Origin: Eustoma russellianum
Lineage: Eukaryota; Streptophyta; Magnoliopsida; Gentianales; Gentianaceae
NCBI GenBank assembly: GCA_036186865.1
Contig: AP025074.1
Span: 4,334,223-4,398,222 of the forward strand
Direction of reading: 5' to 3'
DNA length: 64,000 nt
Shown here: piece by piece, positions 42,617 through 54,006 of the stretch
How the letters are laid out: each line of letters opens with the position of its first letter
Numbering within the stretch: the first letter of the stretch is position 1
Notes under the pieces: generated by a model
Databases searched by the model: none
What the model was told of the DNA's origin: nothing
What the model saw: the letters and a program-made list of their open reading frames with translations, nothing else
Translations under genes and position numbers: made by a program

Positions 42617-44443
42617 TCACTGATATAGAAGCCCTAAATGAGTAGAATGCCAAGTCCTTGGTAAAGTTTTGCCTTCCAAGGTTTGTAATTTATACGCCCC
42701 ATTTGAGCGCACCTCCTCAATCCGATAAGGTCCTTCCCACTTAGGATTGAGAGTCCCAGTTGGTGCTGCATGGCTTGCTTCATTGTTACGCAATACCAAG
42801 TCCCCCACTTGGTAAGATCTTGACCGTACTCGGGAGTTATAATATTGCGCAATTAGATTTTTGTATTGAGCCATGCGGACATGAACCCGCTCCTTTTTTT
42901 CTTCCAGTTCATCCAAATTCAACCGTAACTCCTGGTCATTGATTCCAGCAGAGTAATAATCCGTTCGGGTAGAACTGGAACCAATTTCAGCTGGGATGAC
43001 TGCTTCAGTGCCATATACTAAGGAAAAGAGTGTTTCCTTAGTAGAGGTAGAGGGAGTAGTTAGATATGCCCATAATATGCTTGGGAGCTCCTCTATCCAG
43101 CTCGCTCCAATTTGGTATAGACGTTTTCTCAGTCCGTCCTTCATTGTTCTGTTGGCCAACTCAACTTGTCCATTATCTTGAGGGTGTGCTACTGAAGTAA
43201 AACGTTGTTCAATCTTGAGCTCAGCACATTAACTCTTAACAGGGTCATCAGCGAACTGCTTTCCATTGTCTGATATAAGAACTTGCGGAAGGCCAAAACG
43301 ACATATGATGTTCCTCCACAAGAATTTCTTGATCTGATTCCCCGTTATTGTAGCTAAGAGTTCTGCTTCCACCCATTTGGTGAAATAATCAATAGCCACA
43401 ACCAAAAATTTGACTGACCCTGGAGCTTGGGGTAGAGGTCCAACAAGATCTATCCCCCACTGTACAAATGGCCAGGGACCCGAAATAGAGGTAAGCTCTT
43501 GACTTGGCAAATGCGTCATAGGAGCATTGACTTGGCATGCTGGACACTTCTTGACCAATTCTTCTGCATCCCGCCGCAGAGTGGGCCAGTAGTATCCAGC
43601 AAGATAGCATTTCCTTGCCAACGACCGGTCACCAGAATGATTTCTGCAGATTCCTTGATGCATCTCTCGAAGGATGTAATCTCCTTCCTCTTCAGTCACA
43701 CATTTCAACCAAGGCTGCGAAAATGATTTTTTATAAAGGTGGTCGTTGAAAAGGGCATACCTTGTTGCCTTCAGACGAAGGCGCCGAGCTGCACGTTTAT
43801 TCTCGGGCTGAACTCCATTTTGCAAGAAATTAATGAGTTCGTCCATCCAGGTATTGTGATAGTCCACTTGCAGCACTTCATTTGCATCATATGCACGATG
43901 CTTTACTAGATCCACAACTATCTTCTTCCCCAAAGTAGTTGAAGTGGAGGATGCTAGCCGAGATAACGCGTCAGCTCTTTTGTTGGCAGATCTGGGGATA
44001 TGTTCAATGCTGAAGTGCTCGAATGCCTGTCCGAGCTGCAGCACTTTAGCCAGATATTTTTTCATGTTTTCCTCTTTGGCTTCGTAATCCCTATTGACCT
44101 GAGACACAATCAGTTGTGAATCACTTCGGGAGATGATTCGTTCTGCCCCCAACTTTCTCGCGAGGCCTAATCTTGCTATGAGGGCCTCGTACTCTGCCTC
44201 GTTGTTGGTTGATTCAAAGTCAAATCGCAAGGCGTACTCAAATTCTTCTTTGTCGGGGTTGATAATTAGGAGTCTTGCTCCACAACCATCTTTGGAGGAA
44301 GACCCATTCACATATAATATCCAGTCAGCCACTGACTTGATATCTTCCTCCACGGATATCCCTTCTGCTAAGAAATCTGCTAATGCTTGGGCTTTGATGG
44401 AAGTTCTTGATTTGTATTGGATATCATACTCTGCAAGCTCCAC
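42617..44443 (-). pseudogene. Tat second RNase H and integrase, interrupted
   Basis: On the minus strand. First comes an archaeal-type RNase H (DWILYVNGSSSKDG, STNNEAEYEALIA, SDSQLIVSQV, NKRADALSRLAS). Integrase follows: zinc-binding HSG...C-PAC-QVN, core WGIDLVGPLP, LISDNGKQF, then GQVELANR, giving D, D, E. A stop near 43230 splits the core; the remainder resumes from about 43190 and ends with a GPYRI-type C-terminal domain (WEGPYRIEEV). The duplicated RNase H is the hallmark of Tat elements. Integrase would insert the DNA copy; here it is broken once. Confidence 0.85.
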
Positions 44444-44470
44444 AACCCATTTTGCAGCTATAAATTTGTT

Positions 44471-46572
44471 TCAAGGGCTTGTAGTGACCACTATAATGGG
44501 ATGAGCTTGCAAGTAAGGCCTGAACTTCCTTGCCGCCACTACGAGTGTTAAGACTATCTTCTCAGCATTGGGATATCTTACTTCAGGCCCATGTAAAATT
44601 TTACTTGCGAAGTAGATGGGCTTTTGTACATTATCCTGCTCCCTGAGCAGAACTGCACTAACTGCTTCTTTGCATGTTGAAAGGTATATATATAGCTCTT
44701 CTCCGGGTTGAGGTGAGGTAAGCATTGGCACCTCATCCAAATGAGACTTCAGCTCGTCGAAAGCCTTTTGACATTGCTTGTCCCACTGGAAAGCTGACTT
44801 CTTCTTCAAGACCTGGAAGAAAGGAAGGGACCTCTCAACAGATTTGGATAGAAATCTGCTCAGTGCGACAATTCGACCCGTTAACCTCTGCACTTCCTTT
44901 ACGTTCCTAGGGGGTGCATGTTTTGTATAGCCTTAATTTTAGCAGGGTTTGCTTGTACACCATCTTTGGAAACCATGTATCCCAAGAACTTTCCAGTACG
45001 AACCCCAAACGTGCACTTCTTTGGATTTAGTCTCATGCTTGAGTCTCTCAACACAGTGAAGACTTCCCTTAAATTTTTGATATATTGATCAATAGTCCTG
45101 CTCTTGATTAACATATCGTCGATGTAGACTTCCATTATTCGGCCAATTTGTTCACTGAACAGGGAATTGACCAGACGCTGGTAAGTGGCCCCAGCGTTCT
45201 TCAATCCGAATGGCATAGTTACATAACAATAAGTACCTGACTCGGTTATGAAATCAGTCTTTTCTTGATCTTCTAATGCCACGAGGATTTGATGATAGCC
45301 TTTGAATGCATCCAAAAAATCAAAGATTTCATGCTCAAGAGTTGAATCTACTAGCCTGTCGATTTTCGAAAGTGGGTAACAATCTTTCGGACATGCTTTG
45401 TTGAGATCAATGTAATCTATACACATTCTCCAGGACTCATCTTGCTCAACCAGATTGGAAAAAGCACTTCGAAAATGAATTTTATAGCCAATAATTTCTT
45501 AACTTCCTCTTCAATGACCTTATTCCTCTCTGGAGCAAAGTTCTGTTTCTTCTGCTTGACTGGCTTTGCCAAAGGATCAACATTTAGTTTATGCTCAGCC
45601 AGATGTGGAGGTATCTCAGGCATATCCTCCGCAGTCCATGCGAAGATAATCGTGAATTCTCTCAGCAGATCCTGCAGCTGAGCTAGCAATTCAGAGTGGC
45701 ATCCAGGTTCCAATCTTTATGACATTCTCAGGTCTGCTCGGATCAAGGACGAAGTCCTACAATGCATCATCCGACTGTAAGTGCTCCTCGTCTGAAGGTA
45801 TCAGTTCATCAAGACTGACTTGCCGAACTGATTCATTCCCCTTAGTGGCAATAGCATAGCAACTCTATGCCACTTGCGTATCACCTTGTATAGTAGCCAC
45901 TCCTCCTGGGGTGGGAAACTTTATGCTGACGTGCAAAGGTGACACAATGGCCTCCAATGCTACCAAGGCTGGACGGCCCAATATGACGTTGTACGGGAAT
46001 ACATCCTTGACAACCAAAAAATCTATCCATATGCATCAATAGGCAGGTGGTTTGCCAAAACTGCAGCTGAGCTTGACCAGACCTGCTGGCCGTACTGCAG
46101 CTCCAGTGAATCCATACAAGGACGAGGTAACTGGTTTCATCAAGGAATCGGGTAAACCAAGCTGCTGATATACCCGATAGAACATTATATTTACAGCACT
46201 GCTGGAATCCACATAAACGCGTCGGACTTGCACAACTTTATCCGGAGGAAGGTGCACACACAGCTCTATCACTAAGCCTGTGTTGTTGGAGTCTAGAGGA
46301 ATGAGATCTTCTGGCCCATAAGTCAGCTCTCTTGCCATCTTGGCTCTTTTAGATGGTGGATCTGATGAGGTTCCTAAGGAACTAAGTGCTCCTTGGCCTG
46401 AGTGAGGTGGGCCTCCAGAGATTGTATATATAATAGCATTGACTTGGGGTTGACCTGCAGGCCCACGCCCTCCCTGTTCCACATCATCCTCACCTCGGCG
46501 ATGCCGAGGTGGAGACTCTGGATGGCATTTGTCTTTCTGGGGGTCCTTGTGGAAATCCAGACGGTTGTTCAA
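44471..46572 (-). pseudogene. Tat protease, reverse transcriptase and RNase H, frameshifted
   Basis: Minus strand. The protease is in 46036-46572 (VYVDSSSAVNIMF; catalytic D followed by SS rather than TG/SG, as in many plant gypsy elements). After frame changes the RT follows in pieces: 45417-45713 (LAEHKLNVDP); 44899-45426 (CIDYIDLNKACPKD, MPFGLKNAGATYQR and catalytic VYIDDMLIKS); 44471-44893, the connection and first RNase H (FQWDKQCQKAFDELK, PIYFASKIL). At least three frame changes. Confidence 0.85.
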
Positions 46573-47972
46573 ACGTGATCATAAAACTGTTTTAAATGAC
46601 CCTGTTCAATAAGTCGTTTAATAGCCTGAGCCAGCTGCCTACAATCCTCAGTATCATGCCCGATATCTCTATGGTAGCGGCAATAGTATTTAGGATTCCT
46701 TTTAAACCTAGGCCCATACAGAGGCTCTGGATGTGTCCTCAGACCGTCCTTTTCCATAACGGTCAGAATATACTCCTGTGAGGCCAACAGTGGAAAGCCC
46801 TCCCTACCACCTTTGTCCTTACCGCCTATACAATCAAACGCACTGCGCCGATCACGGTTTTTCCCTTCATGGCGCCGATCTTCCTTTTTTGAACTGGGTC
46901 GACTTTCTTGCCGGGCTGCATGCTCGGCTTCTCTTTTTAATTTGTTTGCCTCCTCTCCTCGGGCAAACTGGTGAGCTTTCTCTAAGCATTCTCTTAGAGT
47001 TGTAGGTCCCCCTTCAGCCAGTTGGGAGAAGAGGCAACCAGCTCGAAGTCCATTAATGAAGGCTGCGGCTTTAACGCCTTCATTTCTGTCACTGACCTGC
47101 AGTGACTCGTCTGAGAAACGTTGCATGTACTGCAACACAGATTCGTCTGGACCTTGTCTCAAGGTCATTAGATGGGATGAGTTCTTCACAAACGAGGTGC
47201 TGGATACAAACTGTGACTTGAACTTCTGTGCCAGCTGTTTAAAAGACTTCACAGATTTTGATGGAAGCTCTTGGAACCATCTCCTGGTCTTTTCCCTTAA
47301 ATATAAGGGAAAAGTCTTGCAACGCAAAGGGTCTGGGATGTTTTTCAGACTCATAGCCGTTTGAAACTGGAAGAGATGGTCCGTTGGGTCTGTGGTCCCA
47401 TCATAAGTGTCCATCTTTGGCACCTTGAAGCTGTCTGGTGCCAAATATTCTGCTATATCCCAGGAAAAAGGACTTTTCTGGACTGCTTGCACAAACTCTT
47501 GCCTGTGCTCTTCATAGTAAGCCCTCGGCCTGCGAGGAACTTCTTCGTCCCTGGAGACGCTTTTTAGAGACTTTGACCTCACACTTAAATGAGGTCTAGA
47601 CATATGCTCTGACTCTACAGTTGGAGCTTTGAAACTGTGTCTTCTAGCATCTGCCATAAATCCTTTATGCGGTCTAGAAGAGTGGCCTTGTGATACTTCT
47701 TTTTGAGGAAGAGGCGGATCTACCTCCATATGTTGCACCTCTGGCTGCTTGCCTTTGAGATGTCGTACCATGGCTTCGAACATTTCCATGTTCTCAGCAA
47801 CGTATTTCATCGCTTTTTCCCTTACTTCCCTTGAAGCTTCCGGGACATGATCAGGATTAGGCATAGGAGATTCAGGTACCCGAGAAACCTATTCTGGGGC
47901 AGCTGACCGCGTAATCATGCGTCGTGGTGGGTTGGATGACTCACCCAAACCTTCTCGACCACCTTTTGTCAT
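46569..47972 (-). pseudogene. Tat gag with an internal stop
   Basis: Open for 431 codons from 47864 down to 46569. The retrotransposon gag core is clear (PKMDTYDGTTDPTDHLFQF, KTRRWFQELPSKSVKSF, MTLRQGPDESVLQYMQRF, AFINGLRAGCLF) and the zinc-knuckle-like CRYHRDIGHDTEDC is near the end. Upstream the frame stays open to an ATG at 47970-47972, but a TAG near 47888-47890 (after SAAPE) cuts the N-terminus. Either gag is inactive or it starts at an internal Met (47862-47864). Confidence 0.85.
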
Positions 47973-48050
47973 AAGTAATCGTTGGCTGTTTTGAGTTTTG
48001 AGCTTTTTTACTGGATTAAGGGACTAAGGGGCCCTCTTTCTAGCGCCAAA

Positions 48051-48901
48051 TGATGAATCCGGATCTTCACCAAGGGTCTAGATGACCTCAAATTAGCTCC
48101 GTCAGTTAACTTGAAGAGTTGTTAACTGGATTTAAAGTTGTAGCTGGAATAACCTCTAAAATATTCTGCACAAGAAAGCACAGATCAGAGGTCCCGGGGG
48201 GTTGGCCCCGGGAAAAACCCTCCGACGCTCAAGTCAATTTGGGTCATATCTCACTGAGATTATAATTTAAATGGTGAGTTCAGAGTTTCTCACAATATGG
48301 GCCGAGGAGCAAAGTGTATGAGCTTGCTTTAGGGTATGAACGTTTGAATTCCGGATCCTTTTCTTTGTCCCAATTGGTTTGCTTTTATGGACCTTTTTCC
48401 GCATTTGGCTTCTGATGGCAGATTTGATGTTTACTTGGGGCAGAAAGCCTAGGATGCCGTAGGTCTGCTGATGTGACTGATAGACCGGCTTATATGACTA
48501 ATAGGTCTGCTGGAATGACCTTAGCGTGTTCAGACTGAATTACCAGCTGTAGTCACTATATTCAAATTGCACCTCTGTCTGAGGGTCCCACGAAGTAATG
48601 TCGTGCTTGGTTCCTTTGCTGAAGTGCATAACCAGGCCTTGCCGAAGTACAGAATTGAGTCCGGCTGAAGTGGTCCGAAGTGCGGCACTTGTGTAGAAAC
48701 TGAAGTTAGTGCCGAGGTGCAAGCCTTGGGCATATTCTTTGGTTATACAATAAGTGTCATGCTGCCCTGCTGAAGTGCAGCCAAGGCTGAACAGTCATGC
48801 TTGGGCGCTGAACTGTTGAACTGCAGTACTTGAGTACTGAGCTATTGGAGTTGAACCGTTGACTATTGTTGACTAACAAACGATTTAATTATGGTTTATC
48901 A
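48051..48901 (-). repeat. Tat 5' LTR
   Basis: 851 bp, same ends; the primer binding region (TTTGGCGCTAG on the minus strand) lies immediately to the left. Confidence 0.92.
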
Positions 48902-48906
48902 TGCAG

Positions 48907-49505
48907 CATTTCGGCAACCATGGAGGATTCATGGCATGTGTTAAAGAAACAAGTGATTAACATAGTTTTGATTTTAGAAACAAATGATATGCAACTGAAC
49001 GTTCCCCCATGAGGAGACAAGGGTTGTTGAAAGAAATTAAGACCGTATATAGAAAATATATATAACCGGTAATGTGCCTACTTGGAAAAATATTCTGTTT
49101 ATTGTGGATATGTATGTATTATTAATAGAAATTCTTTAAGATCTAAAAGGTCTAAATGGTACGAAATAAAGAAACTGGGTGTCCTTTATTGGTGTGGTTC
49201 TTAATGCATACATTATCTAGTAATTAAGCATAATTGTTGTCTTTTTAATTGGATTATCTAAAAGTTTCTCATACAATCAATCAATCATACCTACTATATT
49301 TCAACGACATCAAAAACTATCGCTAGAGTCTGGAGAGAGTAAGAATCATACATGGCTACTTTTTGTCACAATCTTCCACGTGAATACCAATGAATTACTA
49401 CGTCTTGAGGCTGTACACATTGTTACTTAGCAGACCCTGTTGGTCAGGTAACTGGTCTTAAGAAGACTTCCTCCACTAGAGATCAAAATCTCAAAATCTA
49501 CCTTC
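48907..49505. other. Unassigned sequence between Tat element and solo LTR
   Basis: Continues the sequence into which the Tat element inserted (fragment B side). A piece near 49409 (GAGGCTGTACACA) resembles a SINE, but not enough to call. No gene seen. Confidence 0.35.
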
Positions 49506-49510
49506 GACGT

Positions 49511-50570
49511 TGATGAACCAAATTTTGACAAAAACACAAAACATCAGTTAGTCAACAAACAGTCAACGACAGATCAAGGTCTGAAACAACTCTTGCAGCT
49601 CAGCAGGAGTGCACTTCTGCTCGGTCATCTTACATTAGCTGAAGCAAGTTTGTTAATATGGCTAAGGCAGGTTCTATTATAATCCCTGGTCAGCTCGGCC
49701 GCATGCCTGAGTCAGGTCAGCACTTGTTCAAACATGACCAGGAATGGTTAAAATGAAGTCCTACAGGACACCTCGGCATACTACACATAGGCTCGGCGAT
49801 GCTTTAGTCAAAGCAGTCTGTTACAGTCAACCTCAGCAAATAAAAGAGATCAGCAGTGCACTTCTGAAGGATGCATGTTCAGCTCGGCCTCAGATCAACT
49901 TCGGCCTTAGCTTCATATTAGTACCGAGCTCCAGCCTCGGCCTTGCTCTCATAAACACTTACTCAGAGTATCTCGGATAAGATCAGAGGAAGATATTATC
50001 TGCTAACATCTGGGACCCACCAAGGCAGATTTGCAGACTACTTTCCAGGTGTCAAGCATTGACTGGTTCAGTACAAGGTCATCATTACAGGCCGACCTAC
50101 ACATCCTAGAGTCAGCCACTGACACAGCTATGGTCTCAGGCACTTGTCCCATCATACTGCGGCTCTGTAGTGGACTGGACCGTCATCTCAGACACATCGC
50201 CATCCCATCATCAGGCAGGGAGTCAGACCTCCTCAATCTTGAGTATAAATACACCCTAATCGAGACGGGGAAATGGATCCAAGTTCTGAAACAACTTCTG
50301 GAGCTCTCGTTTATGAACTCAACCTCGGCCAATACACCCTAAACAGCCATATACTCAGGGAGATCTTATTGCAGGTTTCATATGAACCTTATTCTAGCAT
50401 AAATTGCTTACTCAAAACACTCATAACTGACTTAAACGTCGGAAGGCTGCCCCGGGACCTCTAACGTTTCTCTTTCTTCTAAGGTTCCATTGACGGATTT
50501 AGACGGAAGATTAACGACATACAACTCGGGTCATCTCTGATCCACCCGGTGAGCAATTCTGGTCTCATCA
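49511..50570. mobile_element. Solo LTR, probably Ty3/gypsy
   Basis: 1,060 bp, TGATGAACC...TCTCATCA, flanked by GACGT (49506-49510) and GACAT (50571-50575), a 5-bp duplication with one mismatch. A TATA-like GAGTATAAATACACC lies at about 50240. The ends resemble those of the Tat LTR (TGATGAA...ATCA), but the interior differs. Confidence 0.75.
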
Positions 50571-50984
50571 GACATATAATAACCTAAAGTTTAATTTATA
50601 TCTTAACTATTACTCAAATGTTACTTAAAGGGCATTTCTGGAATTTATCGATCATGTGTGAGGTGTGGTCTGTCCATCTTTTTGTAGTCTTGCTGCCAAT
50701 GAACATCACACGGTGGCCGTCTCCTGAAAATGGACATTCCAATTTCTTTCTGCTCGGTGAAAATGTATTTATTTTTTTTATTTTTGATTTTACAGAACTA
50801 CATAGTTTTATATTGAACAATAAAAGATTAAAAAGCAAATTTGATCTCGCCTCATCCGAAAAGTTGTCATCACGGGTTAGAGAAAATTGACAGGCCTTCC
50901 TGTGGAGATTTAGCTAGCCCTCATTTATTATACCAGTAATATATTTCCACTTACAGCAAAAATAAAAATAAAATGATAAACGGC
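50571..50984. other. Unassigned AT-rich sequence
   Basis: Short open frames on both strands without family resemblance. No gene or repeat recognised. Confidence 0.3.
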
Positions 50985-51168
50985 GTTCACGTTGCACTAG
51001 GTTCCCGTGTTTGCGCAGGATCTTGGAAGGGGCCGGATCGTTTCACAATATGATGTATACAGCCTTATCTTACATTTTGTGTAAGCGGTTGTTTCCGCGA
51101 CTTGAACCTATGACTTCAAAGTCACAAAACAACAATATTAACAGTTGCGCAAATCACTACCCTCTAAA
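50985..51168 (-). mobile_element. Au-like SINE, minus strand
   Basis: Read on the minus strand: a GAGGGTAGTG head, a B-box-like AGGTTCAAGTCGCGGAAAC, then TAAGGCTGTATACATC, GATCCGGCCCC, CCTGCGCAAACACGGGA and CCTAGTGCA. Full-length order of the family, diverged. Confidence 0.75.
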
Positions 51169-51600
51169 AATAAGAATAAAAAGGTAAAGGGCCTAAATCT
51201 ACGTTCCTAGGAGTTTGATGCATATTTATGTTTTAAGTTGATATATAAAAAATCCATATATTTAACTCAACTTGTACAAACGTTTGGTTCAACAATTATC
51301 AATATAAATATAAAATATTAAATATGATGACGCCCTTTTGTATGCTTTAATATTTTTTTATAAATAATATCATTATTTAAAATTAATTTCTTTTATACAG
51401 TGAAAAATATGAGAATAAAAATTTTAATGAGAAATTATATTAAAGAATATGAATGGTTATAATTGACGATTTAAAGCATAAACTAAAGGACTTGGATCCT
51501 CTATTCCTTGCCCGTCTTGTCTTCTGACCCCTTTCATAATAAAATGTCAAATTTCCTTTTTTTTCCCAAAATGTCCATTATTTTTATGAGGTGATATATA
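51169..51600. other. AT-rich spacer
   Basis: No gene seen; long A/T runs. Confidence 0.35.
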
Positions 51601-51720
51601 CAACAACAAAAACATTAACCAATTGCTTGGAGATCTCAATCTATGGCAAACCAATTGCTTAGAGATCTCAATCTATGGCGGGATATTGAGGGTCGGATGT
51701 ACACAGTCATACCCATAATA
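51600..51720 (-). mobile_element. SINE 3' fragment with a local duplication
   Basis: Minus strand: GTGTACATCCGACCCTCAA, ATATCCCGCCATAG and GAGATCTCTAAGCAATTGG. The last part (AACCAATTGCTT, GAGATCTCAATCTATGGC on the plus strand) occurs twice in tandem with a period of about 38 bp. Confidence 0.55.
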
Positions 51721-52042
51721 ATGCCCTATAATGATGACTTATAATGATACGTCAAGTTAGGTCGATGAAGAGGTGATATATGTGACACAAATAAGGCAGA
51801 CAAAAATAAGACAGGTACGGAATCTTTACCCTAAAAGGATAAACACACTCTCCTTCCGGTAGCAATTCATTTTGCTTTTCTTTTTTCAGACATGTCGCTT
51901 TACAAGTCAAAGTATGAACTATCAAACACCGGTTCCGCTTGACATATAAATGGGACAAGATAGTTACATTTTTCCCAACATGCCTTCCCTTCAAATCTGC
52001 CTCTCAAGTCTTTACAAATCTGTGTGTGTCTATATATATATG

Positions 52043-52073
<31 letters not shown>

Positions 52074-52617
52074 GTATTAGAATACTGATTTTGTATGCAT
52101 GTATTGGTACTTCTTCCAATTTAGAATAGTGAATTTATATTTTTCATGTATTAATGGTAGGTTTCATTTAAAATAGTAGTTTACATATTTTTCTTAAACT
52201 TAAGATAGTTGCTTAATTTCAATGTACTGGTAATTCATCTTATTAGAATAGTGATTTTATATTTCATATCTTGGTTTGTTCCACGTAAGATCTGTATTGG
52301 TTTCTTCCATGTACATAATAGTAATAATATAAAAATATATATAAAATATATAAAAGGCAGAATTGTAGAAAGCATCTAGTCTAATAAGTGATAAGTGTTC
52401 TGTTTAGGTGTAACGTTAGGAAAGGGCTGTAAATTGGATGTTGATCTCCTATATAAAACTTTCATCTAAGTTTAAGCCCATAAATTTATCAAACTTTTAT
52501 CCACTTAGTAAACCTTTTACTTTCATATCAAAATATAGTTGGAGTTGATAGTTCTTTTAGATGTTATTTATATCTTTTTAGTTCAAGTATTTGTGGTTGA
52601 AAAAGAGTACGAATAAC
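51721..52617. other. AT-rich spacer with a TA microsatellite
   Basis: Holds an imperfect (TA)n/TATG repeat at about 52030-52076. No gene seen. Confidence 0.5.
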
Positions 52618-53127
52618 TAGAGGTGAACAACGGTCCGGTTCTGGTTTTGACGGTTCCAGAACCGTTGGAACCGGAAACTGTTTAGTATAATATTATGGAA
52701 CCGAACTGGAACTATGAACCTTAGAATTATGGAATCATTTAATACAGTTCGTTTCTGGTTCGGAACCGCTTAAAAATACTATTAATTATTATTTATATAA
52801 AAAAGTTTTATGTATTATTTACTCTAGTAGGATTTTAAACTATTAATTATTATTTATATAAAAAACTATTAATTATTATTTAGGTTTTAAACTTTTAATT
52901 AGTTTTTTCAAAAAGAAACTATTAATTATTATTCATATAAAAAGAATAAAATATTATTATGTATATGGTTCGATTTCGGTTCTAGCGGTTTATGAAAAAC
53001 CGTGACCCAAAAATCCGGTTTAGGAACCAAACCGTTAAAGTTATATCGTTCCAATTCAGTTTAAAACCCACATTTTCGGTTCGGTTTCGGTCAAGTTTTA
53101 CTGTTCCCAGTTTTTTGCTCGCCCCTA
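52618..53127. mobile_element. hAT-type non-autonomous element (MITE), about 510 bp
   Basis: Begins TAGAGGTGAACAACGG and ends in the complement of TAGGGGCGAGCAAAA. The two ends match at the hAT-like TAGNGGNGANCAA. Subterminal parts are rich in GGTTC/GAACC motifs (CCGGTTCTGG, GGTTCGGTTTCGG). Flanks CGAATAAC (52610-52617) and CGCGTAAC (53128-53135) agree at six of eight bases, fitting an aged 8-bp hAT duplication. AT-rich middle without ORF. Confidence 0.75.
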
Positions 53128-53589
53128 CGCGTAACCAGTCAGTCACTAATACAGTTGCTTTTCAGCCTTACATGAACTATCCATACCTTTTGTAAATAAA
53201 AATTATCCAAAGAGAAAAAGAGAGAAAAACAATGGCAAAAAGCAAGGACAGGTCAAGCCTGAAGATCTCTTCTCAACCCAAGTAGGTCTCTTAGTTCATC
53301 CCGTCACATTTTCTAAGCTATTTAATGAAAATATATTATATGTATCCAGTTATTTTCAATTTGATATACATGACATAGATGATCTTTTCCCTCACACGAC
53401 CCAGGAAGAACACAGACAATTTTGTTTCACTTTTAGTCAAATAACGAGGGATGATCGGTAATAAAAAAGAAAGGGGTTTTACAAAAGTTGCTAGTAATCA
53501 GATAGTAAAAATTACACTATAAGAAATCATAGATTCGACTTTTGGCAGCCGCTGAATGTTATACTCTTACTATCACCTCTCTATACAGA
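53128..53589. other. Unassigned spacer
   Basis: No gene or clear repeat seen. Confidence 0.3.
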
Positions 53590-53690
53590 GCAAACTTAGG
53601 CTTGACGTATTGTTGCGTACATCCGACCCCTCATATCCCGCTTATGGCGGGAGCTTCTAAGGGATAATGTTGTCAATGGTGTTCCTTTTT
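53590..53690 (+). mobile_element. SINE 3' fragment
   Basis: TTGCGTACATCCGACCCC, CCCGCTTATGGCGGGAGC, TTCTAAGGGATAATGTTG: the 3' half and start of the TTG tail of a tRNA-derived SINE. Confidence 0.55.
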
Positions 53691-54006
53691 CTTTTTGTTT
53701 GGAAACGACGGCGTTGCTAACTTTCGTCCCTACATGGTAGGTTAAAAAGCGTAGAAGATCCCAAGCCATGTTGTTCAGGTGGATCAAAAGGTGCAAAAAT
53801 AGCTAAAACTGAATGCGCGAAAGCATGGAAAAACATTTCTTAATGTGGGTTGGTGGAGATTTGAATAATTTCCCAGAAACCTAAAATCTCTCATTAGCTC
53901 ATGTCAGAAAACAATTAACTTACATGTGCACTGGTTTATGGTTTCACATAGTAGTAGCAGAAATCTTCTATTCCTGCCTCTTTCAAAATCACGTTTGCAG
54001 ACATCA
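53691..54006 (-). other. Downstream of SSB stop codon (probable 3' UTR)
   Basis: The SSB stop TAA occupies 54007-54009; this stretch likely includes its 3' UTR. No other feature seen. Confidence 0.4.

Larger units (their letters stand above)
36114..48901 (-). mobile_element. Ty3/gypsy Tat-lineage retrotransposon, decayed, minus strand
   Basis: A 12,788-bp element. LTRs are 36114-36964 (3' LTR) and 48051-48901 (5' LTR), each 851 bp, TGATGAA...TTTATCA, with about 20 differences by eye. Flanks TGTTG (36109-36113) and TGCAG (48902-48906) agree at three of five bases, so the target duplication is uncertain. On the minus strand the primer site region reads TTTGGCGCTAGAAAGAGG and the polypurine tract AATCTGGGGGCAGA. 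A second, archaeal-type RNase H after RT/RNase H, a tandem-repeat array after integrase and an antisense gene place it in the Tat lineage (Retand-like). Stops and frameshifts in most genes make it non-autonomous. Confidence 0.93.

Noticed and set aside
49400..49460. Further SINE copy
   Set aside because: Only a short GAGGCTGTACACA match; no head, tail or neighbouring motif.
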